Shown: positions 7,255 through 15,022 of the stretch, piece by piece | How the letters are laid out: each line of letters starts with the position of its first letter | How positions within the stretch are numbered: the first letter of the stretch is position 1 | Origin: Amycolatopsis nalaikhensis | Lineage (GTDB): Bacteria; Actinomycetota; Actinomycetes; Mycobacteriales; Pseudonocardiaceae | Direction: 5' to 3' | DNA: 64,000 nt | Assembly: GCF_030264295.1 (NCBI RefSeq) | Contig: NZ_CP127173.1 | Span: 6,269,501 to 6,333,500, forward strand | Program-made: the position numbers and the translations under genes | Notes under the pieces: model-generated | The model's database searches: none | The model's input: only the letters and a program-made list of their open reading frames with translations | Told to the model about the DNA's origin: nothing

Positions 7255-8232
7255 TCAGGCCGGGACGAGCTCCTCGACCGGCGCGGAAGCGGCGTACCGG
7301 CGCGCCATGGTCGCGCAGACGATCAGCTGAATCTGGTGGAACAGCATCAGCGGCAGCACGATCAGCCCGACCTGGGCGTGCCCGAACAGCACCGTCGCCA
7401 TCGGCAGCCCGCTGGCCAGGCTCTTCTTCGACCCGCAGAACACGATGGTGATCCGGTCGGCGCGGGCGAAGCCGAGCAGGCGCGCGCCCCAGCCGGTCGC
7501 GGCCAGCACCGCCGCGAGGAGCACGCCGCACACCACCAGGAGCACCAGCAGGTGGCCGACGTCGAGGCGGTGCCAGATTCCTTCGGTCATGCCCGCGCTG
7601 AACGCCGTGTAGACGACCAGGAGGATCGACCCGCGGTCGAACAGCTTGAGCGGCGCGGAGTTGCGGGTGATCCACGCGCCGATCCAGCGCCGCGCGAGCT
7701 GGCCGGCCACGAACGGGGCCAGCAGCTGCAGCACGATCCCGAGCACGGCCGAGCCGTCGACCCCGGCGCCGTCGCCCGCCAGCAGCAGCGCCACCAGCAG
7801 TGGCGTCAGCACGATCCCGGCCAGGTTGGACAGCGACGCGCTGCAGATCGCGGCCGCGACGTTGCCGCGGGCGATCGAGGTGAACGCGATCGACGACTGC
7901 ACCGTCGAGGGCAGCACCGCCAGGAACAGCACCCCGGCGGCGAGCTGGGCGGGCAGCACGGACGGCGGCAGCAGGAACAGCGCCAGGCCGAGCAGCGGGA
8001 ACAGGACGAACGTCGCCGCGAGCACCACTGCGTGCAACCGCCAGTGCCGCAACCCCTCGAGGGCTTCCTGGGTGGACAGCCGCGCGCCGTACAGGAAGAA
8101 CAGCAGCCCCACCGCGACCGTCGTGGCCGTGCCGAACCCGTCGGCGACCACGCCGGACGCGGGCAGGAGGGTGGCGACGCCGACGGTGGCGAGGATCGCG
8201 AGGACGAACGGGTCTAGCCGGAACCGGGACAT
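7255..8232 (-). CDS. Bile acid:sodium symporter (SBF-like) family transporter
   Basis: A 325-residue integral membrane protein with about ten hydrophobic helices across its whole length. VLFLAVLPSTVQSSIAF and the later VFCGSKKSLASGLP are the crossover-helix signatures of the SBF-like (YfeH-type) subfamily of the BART superfamily. It probably imports or exports an organic anion with sodium. Start ATG 8232 has an excellent site GGAAGGAG. The adjacent divergent LysR gene is its probable regulator, with a palindromic operator at 8303-8317. Confidence 0.88.
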   Translation of the reverse strand: MSRFRLDPFVLAILATVGVATLLPASGVVADGFGTATTVAVGLLFFLYGARLSTQEALEGLRHWRLHAVVLAATFVLFPLLGLALFLLPPSVLPAQLAAGVLFLAVLPSTVQSSIAFTSIARGNVAAAICSASLSNLAGIVLTPLLVALLLAGDGAGVDGSAVLGIVLQLLAPFVAGQLARRWIGAWITRNSAPLKLFDRGSILLVVYTAFSAGMTEGIWHRLDVGHLLVLLVVCGVLLAAVLAATGWGARLLGFARADRITIVFCGSKKSLASGLPMATVLFGHAQVGLIVLPLMLFHQIQLIVCATMARRYAASAPVEELVPA

Positions 8233-8302
8233 GGATCTCCTTCCACAGGAATTCTCGGCGAAACCACGCTCATTGTGAACCCCGATGACCGGACTGACTG
8301 TC

Positions 8303-8317
8303 ATCGCGAATCGCGAT
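8303..8317. promoter_or_regulatory. Probable LysR operator (15-bp palindrome)
   Basis: ATCGCGA-A-TCGCGAT is a perfect 7-bp inverted repeat around one base and includes a T-N11-A core, the classic LysR binding shape. It lies in the 96-base gap between the divergent SBF transporter and LysR genes, 12 bases before the LysR start. Confidence 0.6.
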
Positions 8318-8328
8318 AAGCTGCGTCC

Positions 8329-9163
8329 GTGCTGGACCCGCGCCTGTGCCGTTCGTTCCTCGCTGTTGCCGAGACGCGCAGCTTCACCGCGGCCGCGCGG
8401 CGCCTCGGCGTCGGCCAGCCCACCGTCAGCCAGCACGTCCGGCGCCTCGAGCGCGACGCCGGCGGGCTGCTCTTCGCCCGGGACACCCACACCGTCGAAC
8501 TCACCGCGCGCGGGCAGGCGATGCTGGGCTTCGCACAGACCATTGTGGACACCGAAGAGCGCGCGGAGCGGCACTTCCGCGGCGCCGAGCTGCGCGGCCG
8601 CGTGCGGTTCGGCGTCTCCGAAGACTTCGCGCTCGGCGAACTGCCGGAGATCCTGCACCGGCTGCGCCGCAGTCATCCGCTGGTCGACGTCGAACTGACC
8701 GTCGAGCTTCTCGGACGTCCTGGCGCAGCGGCTGCGCGCCGGGCAGCTGGACCTGGTGCTGGGCAAGCGCCGTCCGGGTGCGCACCACGGACGGTTGCTC
8801 TGGCGGGAGCCGCTGGTCTGGATCGGCTCGGCGGCCACGGTGCTCGAGCCGGGGGAGCCGGTGCCGCTCGTGCAGTACCCGATGCCCTCGATCACGCGGC
8901 AGCTCGCGGTGGAGTGCCTCGAACGCGCGGGCCTGGAGTGGCGGGCCGCGTGCCAGACGTCGAGCCTCACCGGGCTACGGGCCGCGGCGGCGGCCGGGCT
9001 GGGCGTCACGCTGCACGCGCGCAGCCTCGTCCCGGCGGACCTCGTCGAGCTCGACGGCCTGCCCGAGCCGGGCGACATCGAGTTCATGCTGCTGGCGCGT
9101 GAATCGACGGAGGGACCGGCCGCGGCCTTGGAGCGGTTCGTCCTCGACCGCGTGCGGCGCTGA
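8329..9163 (+). pseudogene. LysR-family regulator, frameshifted
   Basis: GTG 8329 opens a standard LysR protein: LCRSFLAVAETRSFTAAARRL is the N-terminal helix-turn-helix, followed by the linker helix and the first half of the effector domain up to VDVELTVEL. The match then jumps to another frame (SDVLAQRLRAGQLDLVLGKR) and continues to TGA 9161-9163. An extra C near 8710 (CTTCTCGGAC where CTTTCGGAC-like sequence is expected) explains it. If real, the protein loses its co-inducer domain; if a sequencing error, it is an intact 277-aa regulator of the SBF gene. Confidence 0.75.
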
Positions 9164-9901
9164 TCAGTCCTCTTCGCCGGTCAGGAGTCTTCGGAGCCGG
9201 GCGAGCGCGCGGTGCTGGGCGACGCGGACCGCGCCCTGCGTCGAGCCGACCGCCGCGGCCGTCTCCTCCGCGGACAGCCCGACGACCACCCGCAGCACGA
9301 CGATCTCGCGTTGTTTCGCGGGCAGGACGTCCAGCAGCCGGACCAGCCGCTCGTTGAGCTCGAACCGCAGGACCCGCTGCTCCGGCCCGTCGGCTTCGGA
9401 GACGCTGTCCGGGATCTCGGGGACCGGGTCGGTGCGGTTGCGGGCCGCGGCGCGGTGCGCGTCGGCGACCTTGTGCTGGGCGATGCCGTAGACGAACGCG
9501 AGGAACGGGCGGCCCTGGTCGCGGTAGGACGGCAGCGCGGTGAGCACGGCGAGGCAGACCTCCTGCGCGACGTCGTCGGCCGAGGTGAACGAGCGGTCGT
9601 GGCGGCCGACGCGGGCCCGGCAGTAGCGGACGACCAGCGGGCGGATGGTGGCGAGCAGGCGGGCCGTCGCGGCTTCGTCGCCGGCGATCGCGTCGGCGAC
9701 CGGCTCGTCGTGGCGTCGCCAGTGGGCCGGGAACGCCGTGGGCAGCTGGCTCGCGGCGATCTCCCGCACGAGGGCGCGGCTGCGCACCCGCAGCAGGGTG
9801 CCCTCGACGTCGAGGCCGACGCGCAGCGAGTCGTGCAACGCCGTGTTGGCCTCGCGCAGCAGCTCGGTGGTCGCCCGATCCCCGTACTCGGTTGCCGGCA
9901 T
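9164..9901 (-). CDS. ECF sigma factor, SigD/ShbA-like, with N-terminal extension
   Basis: Residues about 85-245 match the actinobacterial SigD/ShbA type: YCRARVGRHDRSFTSADDVAQEV (region 2, broken here at its end) and VLRVVVGLSAEETAAAVGS (region 4). In this family the protein usually starts just before IRPLVVRYCRAR, whereas here about 80 residues precede it, beginning MPATEYGDRATTELL. ATG 9901 has a good site GGAAAGGTGAG, so the extension appears genuine. It lies six bases after the stop of another sigma factor and is surely co-transcribed with it. ShbA drives hrdB expression in Streptomyces; that role here is only a possibility. Confidence 0.8.
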   Translation of the reverse strand: MPATEYGDRATTELLREANTALHDSLRVGLDVEGTLLRVRSRALVREIAASQLPTAFPAHWRRHDEPVADAIAGDEAATARLLATIRPLVVRYCRARVGRHDRSFTSADDVAQEVCLAVLTALPSYRDQGRPFLAFVYGIAQHKVADAHRAAARNRTDPVPEIPDSVSEADGPEQRVLRFELNERLVRLLDVLPAKQREIVVLRVVVGLSAEETAAAVGSTQGAVRVAQHRALARLRRLLTGEED

Positions 9902-9906
9902 GGTGC

Positions 9907-10386
9907 TCACCTTTCCCTGTCGGGCTGGTCGCCGGTGCGGTGCCGCCGGAGGCGTTCGCGCACGTGGCGGAGGTTGGAGCGGACGGTCGCGGGTGCGATC
10001 CGCAGCGCCTTCGCGATCTCGGCCGGGGTGAAGCCGTCGAGGGACCAGGCCAGCACCATCCGCTGCTGGCCGGGCAGGGCCGCGAGCAGGCCGAGCAGGT
10101 CCGCGTGCTGGTCGGCCAGCGCGGCGAGCTTTTCGTCGTCCCGCGGGTCGCCGGCCAGTGACCAGTCCGTGCGGGCGTCGGCCGGCGCGGCGAGCAGCCG
10201 CCCGGCGACGCGGCGGACCCAGGCCCGCGGGTCTTCGGCGGTCGGCCAGGCCTCCAGCAGGTGCAGCATCGCCTCGGCGGCGACGTCGCGGGCGGTCTCC
10301 ACCTCGAACCCGGCCTTGCACAGGAACGCCACCAGCGGCGCGAAGTCGGCGCGGAAGAACGCGTCGAACTCGTCCCGACCGCACAC
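9907..10386 (-). CDS. ECF-type RNA polymerase sigma factor
   Basis: A 159-residue sigma-70 family protein with only regions 2 and 4. DEFDAFFRADFAPLVAFL begins region 2, ARDVAAEAMLHLLEAW is its core, and LPGQQRMVLAWSLDGFTPAEI (shown to 21 residues in two parts: LPGQQRMVLAW, SLDGFTPAEI) with ATVRSNLRHVRERLRR forms the region 4 helix-turn-helix. GTG 10386 is chosen because GAGGGG precedes it and the homology starts at once; the frame is open far upstream. No anti-sigma gene is adjacent, but a second sigma factor follows after six bases, an unusual tandem. Confidence 0.78.
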   Translation of the reverse strand: MCGRDEFDAFFRADFAPLVAFLCKAGFEVETARDVAAEAMLHLLEAWPTAEDPRAWVRRVAGRLLAAPADARTDWSLAGDPRDDEKLAALADQHADLLGLLAALPGQQRMVLAWSLDGFTPAEIAKALRIAPATVRSNLRHVRERLRRHRTGDQPDRER

Positions 10387-10545
10387 GGGCCCCTCACCAC
10401 CCCTCGCCTCCACTGGAACAGGAGCGGCGAGGTGACCGCCACGTGTAACGATCCGATCAAGACTGCCCGGTAGGAGTAATGGTCCGCGTCCCTTCGGTGA
10501 CGCGCGGTGACGTATGGGGGCGGAGATCTCGGGTACCCGATCTCG

Positions 10546-11178
10546 ATGACCCAGCGAGACACGATCCAGCGCCTCCTGCGGGAGGCCGGCCCGACGTACG
10601 CCGCGGAGGCCGGGATCAAGCTCGCCGACAAGCCGGCGCCGCTGTACCGGCTGCTGGTGCTGTCGGTGCTGCTCTCGACCCGGATCAAGGCGGGCATCGC
10701 CGTCGACGCCGCCCGTGAGCTGCAGGCCGCGGGGATGGGCACGGCCAAGGGCATGGCGGACGCGACATGGCAGCAGCGGGTCGACGCCCTCGGCCGCGCG
10801 CACTACAAGCGTTACGACGAACAGACGGCGACTGCGCTCGGCGAAGGCGCGAAGTACGTCCTCGACGAGTACGGCGGCGACCTGAGACGGGTGCGCGAGG
10901 CCGCGAACGGCGAATTCCGGACACTGGCGGGGCTCCTGCGGAAGGTGCCCCGGCTGGGGCCGACCGGTGCCGAGATCTTCACCAGGGAGGTCCAGTTGGT
11001 GTGGCCGGAGTTTCGCCCGCACCTCGACGGGAAAGCCTTGCGGGGTGCGGAAAAGCTCGGCCTGCCGACGCAGCCGGGCAAGCTCGCGAAGCTGGTGCGG
11101 GACGACGACCTGGCGCTGCTCGCCGCGGCGCTGGTCCGGGTCTCGCTGGAGCGCGGACTGGCCGATCGAGTGACGTGA
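10546..11178 (+). CDS. HhH-GPD family endonuclease III-like protein
   Basis: A 210-residue protein related to endonuclease III. The N-terminal helix bundle (LYRLLVLSVLLSTRIKA) is followed by the helix-hairpin-helix KVPRLGPTGAEIFTREV and an Asp-containing region near PHLDG. The four-Cys iron-sulfur cluster of classical Nth is absent, as in the short actinobacterial branch of this family. It probably binds or cuts DNA at damaged bases; exact activity unknown. The frame is open from 10507, but ATG 10546 gives the usual N-terminus. It is divergent from the sigma operon. Confidence 0.8.
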   Translation: MTQRDTIQRLLREAGPTYAAEAGIKLADKPAPLYRLLVLSVLLSTRIKAGIAVDAARELQAAGMGTAKGMADATWQQRVDALGRAHYKRYDEQTATALGEGAKYVLDEYGGDLRRVREAANGEFRTLAGLLRKVPRLGPTGAEIFTREVQLVWPEFRPHLDGKALRGAEKLGLPTQPGKLAKLVRDDDLALLAAALVRVSLERGLADRVT

Positions 11179-11369
11179 TCGACATCGAGATACCGGGAAG
11201 AAGGGCGTACTCTCGTGTGTTGCAGTCTTGGTTGCCCGGAGGGTGAGCCGGGGACCGAAGCCAAAACCTCCTTGACCCACGCGGATGCGCTCGCGCGCCC
11301 GCCGCGGTCAAGTCGGTTGACGCGCCATGACAATGGGAAACAGAACGCATAGGGAGGTGAACGAAGGAA

Positions 11370-11633
11370 ATGGAAGCCACGATGACGGGCTGGGCGGAAC
11401 TCGCGGCCTGCAAGGACGAGGACCCGGAACTGTTCTTCCCGATCTCCGAGGTCGGCCCCGGCGCCCGGCAGACGGCGCAGGCGAAGGCCGTGTGCGCGCG
11501 CTGCCCGGTGCGCGCCGAATGCCTCGGCTACGCGCTCGACAACGGCCTCGACCACGGCGTCTTCGGCGGCACCACGGCGGTCGAACGGCGCCGGCTGGTG
11601 CGCACCGCACCGCAGCGGCACCGAGCCGCCTGA
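11370..11633 (+). CDS. WhiB-family iron-sulfur transcription regulator
   Basis: An 87-residue Wbl protein. Four Cys at positions 14, 42, 45 and 51 (C, then CARC, then C) bind a 4Fe-4S cluster, followed by the GVFGG turn at 63-67 and a basic tail (ERRRLVRTAPQRHR) that contacts DNA. Wbl proteins act by binding region 4 of the housekeeping sigma factor. ATG 11370 has GAAGGAA just upstream; ATG 11382 is an alternative. The 191-base region before it holds no gene and contains the interrupted repeat GTCAA/TTGAC near 11307-11321, which may be regulatory. A strong terminator follows at 11717. Confidence 0.9.
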   Translation: MEATMTGWAELAACKDEDPELFFPISEVGPGARQTAQAKAVCARCPVRAECLGYALDNGLDHGVFGGTTAVERRRLVRTAPQRHRAA

Positions 11634-11716
11634 ACGCCTGCCGGTGACTTCCTCCCGGCGGTCTCGAGCGAAAACAAACGCGATTCCGGAGAAATACGGT
11701 TCCGGGCCAACGCGTG

Positions 11717-11760
11717 CCCGGGTGGGTGATTCCCGCGTGAATCACCCACCCGGGTTTTTT
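11717..11760 (+). terminator. Rho-independent terminator
   Basis: A perfect 16-bp stem (11717-11732 with 11739-11754), six-base loop CCGCGT, then six T (11755-11760). This textbook intrinsic terminator serves whiB and may also stop traffic from the opposite sigma factor gene. Confidence 0.92.
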
Positions 11761-11841
11761 GCTGCCATTCCTTCGTGCGCGGCGCACGGTCGCCGCCCCG
11801 CGCCGGTCACGGGCGGTCGGGCAGCCGTCACGCTCCCGTGG

Positions 11842-12831
11842 TCATCGTGCCGAGTCGCCCGGCCAGGTTTCGGGCAGGTCCCAGGCTTTCGCGGTGGCGG
11901 ACTCGAACGCCGCCATCGCCGACACCAAGCCGTGCTCGACCGTGAGCAGGGTGACGCCGAACCAGCGGAACCGGGTTTCCCCAGGCCGCCGAAGGTACGT
12001 CGCGACCGCGGGCTGGCGGTTGGCCCGGGTCGGCAGCATCCGGAACCGTCCGACGCAGTGCGGTGAGGCCGGGTCCATGGACAGCGAAAGCGCCTTGACG
12101 ATCGCGTCGCGGCTGCCGAACCACAGCGCGTAGGGCGGCATGACCGCCTGGGCGTCTTCGTGCAGCAGCCGGGCCACGGCGCCGGGGTCGCCTTGTTCGT
12201 AGGCGGCGATGAACCGCTTGAGCAGCGCGGTTTCCGTGGCCGTCGGGTCGGCGGCCGTCCACTCGGCACGGTGGGCGGGCAGCCGCTCACGCAGGGTCGC
12301 GCGGGCCCGCTGCAGCGCGCTGTTCGCCGACGCGACGCTCGTTTCCAGCTGGGCCGCCGTTTCCTTGGCCGACCACCCGAGCACGTCGCGCAGGACCAGC
12401 GTCGCCCGCTGCCGCGGCGGCAGGTGCTGGAGGGCGGCGAGGTAGGCGAGCTCGATGGTTTCGCGCTCGACCGCGGCGGCACCCGGGTCGTCCGGCGCGA
12501 CGACGTCGAGCAGCCGGTCCGGGTACGGCTCGAGCCACGGGAGGTCGACGGCGGCGATCGGCCCGTCCGGTTCCCCGGACGGCCCGAGCTGGTCGGGCAG
12601 GACCCGCCGCGGCCGCCGGGCGAGGACGTCGAGGCACGCGTTCGTCGCGATCCGGTACAGCCAGGTGCGCGCGCTCGCCCGGCCTTCGAAGCCGTCACGG
12701 GCCTTCCACGCGCGGAGGAACGTCTCCTGCGCGAGGTCTTCGGCGTCGCTCAGCGAGCCGAGCATCCGGTAGCAGTGCACTTGGATTTCCCGGCGGTGCC
12801 GCGCGACGAGCGTCTCGAAGTCCGGACCCAC
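11842..12831 (-). CDS. ECF sigma factor with C-terminal SnoaL-like domain (SigG / SigX5 type)
   Basis: A 329-residue sigma factor. Region 2 is FETLVARHRREIQVHCYRML to ARTWLYRIATNACLD; region 4 is LPPRQRATLVLRDVLGWSAKE with NSALQRARATL. From about residue 200 an NTF2/SnoaL-like domain follows (LLKRFIAAYEQGDPGAVARLL, VMPPYALWF, FRWFGVTLLTVEHG), which in this ECF group takes the place of a separate anti-sigma factor and controls activity. Mycobacterial SigG belongs to the same type. It is divergent from the DprE2-like gene with only 40 bases between starts. Confidence 0.88.
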   Translation of the reverse strand: MGPDFETLVARHRREIQVHCYRMLGSLSDAEDLAQETFLRAWKARDGFEGRASARTWLYRIATNACLDVLARRPRRVLPDQLGPSGEPDGPIAAVDLPWLEPYPDRLLDVVAPDDPGAAAVERETIELAYLAALQHLPPRQRATLVLRDVLGWSAKETAAQLETSVASANSALQRARATLRERLPAHRAEWTAADPTATETALLKRFIAAYEQGDPGAVARLLHEDAQAVMPPYALWFGSRDAIVKALSLSMDPASPHCVGRFRMLPTRANRQPAVATYLRRPGETRFRWFGVTLLTVEHGLVSAMAAFESATAKAWDLPETWPGDSAR

Positions 12832-12871
12832 CCGGGCACGCTAGCGCACCCGGGGCTGGGAGACTGCCGCC

Positions 12872-13615
12872 ATGAGCGGAACGGTGCTGGTGCTCGGCGG
12901 ACGCAGTGAGATCGGGCTGGCCGTGGCAAAACGGCTGGTCAACGGCGACACGCGGCGGTTCGTGCTGGCGGCACGGCCGGGCGCGGACCTGACCGCGGAG
13001 GTGGCCGCGCTGCGCGAAGCCGGCGCCGAGACCGTGGAAACGGCCGAGTTCGACGCCGACGACCTTGCCGCGCACGGCCCGTTCCTGGCGGAGGTGGCGG
13101 CGGCCCACGGCCCGCTCGAGGTGGTCGTGCTGGCGTTCGGCATCCTCGGCGACCAGGCGCGAGCGGAGCGGGACGCGGCCCACGCGGCGGCGATCGTGCA
13201 CACGGACTACGTCGCCCAGGTCGGAGTTCTGACCCACGCGGCGAACCTGCTGCGCGAGCAGGGCCACGGCAGCCTGGTCGTGTTCTCGTCGGTCGCGGGG
13301 GTGCGCGTGCGCCGCGCGAACTACGTCTACGGCTCGGCGAAGGCCGGGCTGGACGGCTTCGCGTGCGGGCTCGCCGACGCGCTGCACGGCACCGGTGTCC
13401 ACTTGCTGCTCGTCCGGCCGGGTTTCGTGATCGGCCGGATGACCGAAGGGATGTCGCCCGCACCGTTCTCCAGCACGCCGGACCAGGTCGCCGACGCGAC
13501 GGTCGCCGCGTTGCGCCGCGGCCGCGGGGTCGTCTGGGTGCCCGGGGTGCTCCGGCCGGTCTTCTTCGCGATGCGCCTGCTGCCACGCGCCCTCTGGCGG
13601 CGGATGCCGCGCTAG
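12872..13615 (+). CDS. SDR oxidoreductase, DprE2-like
   Basis: A 247-residue short-chain dehydrogenase. The nucleotide-binding loop is LVLGGRSEIGLA, the catalytic Ser-Tyr-Lys lie in VFSSVAG and YVYGSAKAG, and the pattern VRRANYVYGSAKAGLDGF is almost that of mycobacterial DprE2, which reduces the 2-keto decaprenyl-phospho-sugar in arabinan donor synthesis. Arabinogalactan is made in Pseudonocardiaceae, so the role is plausible. However, DprE1 is not adjacent, so this may be a paralogue acting on another sugar. Start ATG 12872; the C-terminal LPRALWRRMP is basic and may touch the membrane. Confidence 0.8.
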   Translation: MSGTVLVLGGRSEIGLAVAKRLVNGDTRRFVLAARPGADLTAEVAALREAGAETVETAEFDADDLAAHGPFLAEVAAAHGPLEVVVLAFGILGDQARAERDAAHAAAIVHTDYVAQVGVLTHAANLLREQGHGSLVVFSSVAGVRVRRANYVYGSAKAGLDGFACGLADALHGTGVHLLLVRPGFVIGRMTEGMSPAPFSSTPDQVADATVAALRRGRGVVWVPGVLRPVFFAMRLLPRALWRRMPR

Positions 13616-13820
13616 CGGCCGCTGTGGCCACGGCCACAGCACTTCCGCGTGCCCGCGCCGGTACGGTCCGTCGCGGAAATCGGCCGAAGGGCTCGTTCCG
13701 GATCGGCCGATCGGGCAGCGTCACAGGTTTTCGACAACTTTCTCAGCTGATTCCCAGCTACGGCGGTGATCCTCGAATACGGGGTCGGAGGTTCACCAGA
13801 GGGAAGCAAGGGGAAGAGTC

Positions 13821-15017
13821 GTGCTGCTGTCGTCCCGGGGGCGCCGCATCGGCGGGCGCGTCGCGCTCGGCGTCGTGTCGACGCTGGTGCTCGCCGCCAC
13901 CGGGTACGCCTGGTCGCAGCTGAGCAAACTGGACGCCGGCATCGTCACCGCCGACGTCATCCCGCCTTCCGCGCAGGTCGACGAGGAAGACACCGTTCCC
14001 GGCGAACCGCTGAAGGTCGCCCAGAACATCCTGCTCGTCGGGATCGACGCCCGGACCGACGCGTACGGGAACCCGTTGCCGCAGAACGTGCTCGACGCGT
14101 TGCACGCCGGAAGCGGCGACGACGGCGGCGACACCACCGACACGATGATCGTCGTGCACATCCCGGCGGGCGGGGCGGCGGCCACCGCCATCTCGATCCC
14201 GCGCGACTCCTATGTGGACATCGCGGGCGGGTACGGCAAGCACAAGATCAACTCGGCGTACAGCCGCGGCAAGAACGCCGCGATGTCCGGGTTGCGCGCC
14301 CAGGGCCTGAGCGGCCCGCAGCTGGAGGTCGCGGCCAACGCGGCGGGCGCGAAGACGGCGATCCAGACCGTCGAGAAGTTCACCGGGCTGACGATCAACC
14401 ACTACGCGGCGATCAACCTCGCCGGGTTCGACGCGCTGTCGCAGGCCGTCGGCGGCGTCGAGGTGTGCCTCAAGGAGCCGGTGCACGACAGCTACTCCGG
14501 CGCGGACTTCCCGGCCGGGCCGCAGACGCTGTCCGGCGCGCAGGCGCTCGCGTTCGTCCGGCAGCGCCACGGCCTGGCCAACGGCGACCTCGACCGGATC
14601 GCGCGGCAGCAGGCGTTCCTGTCCGGGATGGCGAAGAAGGTCCTCAACGCGGGCACGTTCACCGACGTCTCCAAGCTGAACTCGCTGGTCAGCGCGGTGC
14701 AGGGCGCGGTCGTGCTCGACAAGGGCTGGGACGTCCTGAGCTTCGCGCAGCAGCTGCGCGGGATGACGTCGGGCGCGATCGCGTTCGTCACGATCCCGGT
14801 GCAGAGCCTGTCGCTGCAGACGCCGTCCGACGGCGACGCGGTGAAGGTCGACCCGGCGCAGGTCCAGCAGTTCGTGCGCACCGCGATCAGCACGCCCGCG
14901 GTCCAGGCGTCGGGCGACGACTCGATCGGCGGCGTGAAGCCGGTCGCGGCGACGGCCACCAAGACCGCCGACGCCAAGCAGCCGACGGCCACCTCGGCCG
15001 CCGGCTGCGTGAACTGA
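13821..15017 (+). CDS. LCP (LytR-CpsA-Psr) family cell-wall ligase
   Basis: A 398-residue protein: one N-terminal membrane helix (about residues 11-30) and an extracytoplasmic LCP domain. Signature pieces are NILLVGIDAR, DTTDTMIVVHI, ISIPRDSYVDI, KINSAYSRG and FVRQRHGLANGDLDRIARQQ. The conserved Arg and Asp residues that bind the polyprenyl pyrophosphate are present. Such enzymes attach arabinogalactan or other glycopolymers to peptidoglycan. GTG 13821 follows GGGGAAGAG. The 205-base gap upstream has a relatively AT-rich stretch at about 13725-13760 that may hold the promoter. The C-terminal Ala/Thr tail is disordered. Confidence 0.9.
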   Translation: MLLSSRGRRIGGRVALGVVSTLVLAATGYAWSQLSKLDAGIVTADVIPPSAQVDEEDTVPGEPLKVAQNILLVGIDARTDAYGNPLPQNVLDALHAGSGDDGGDTTDTMIVVHIPAGGAAATAISIPRDSYVDIAGGYGKHKINSAYSRGKNAAMSGLRAQGLSGPQLEVAANAAGAKTAIQTVEKFTGLTINHYAAINLAGFDALSQAVGGVEVCLKEPVHDSYSGADFPAGPQTLSGAQALAFVRQRHGLANGDLDRIARQQAFLSGMAKKVLNAGTFTDVSKLNSLVSAVQGAVVLDKGWDVLSFAQQLRGMTSGAIAFVTIPVQSLSLQTPSDGDAVKVDPAQVQQFVRTAISTPAVQASGDDSIGGVKPVAATATKTADAKQPTATSAAGCVN

Positions 15018-15022
15018 TTTCT

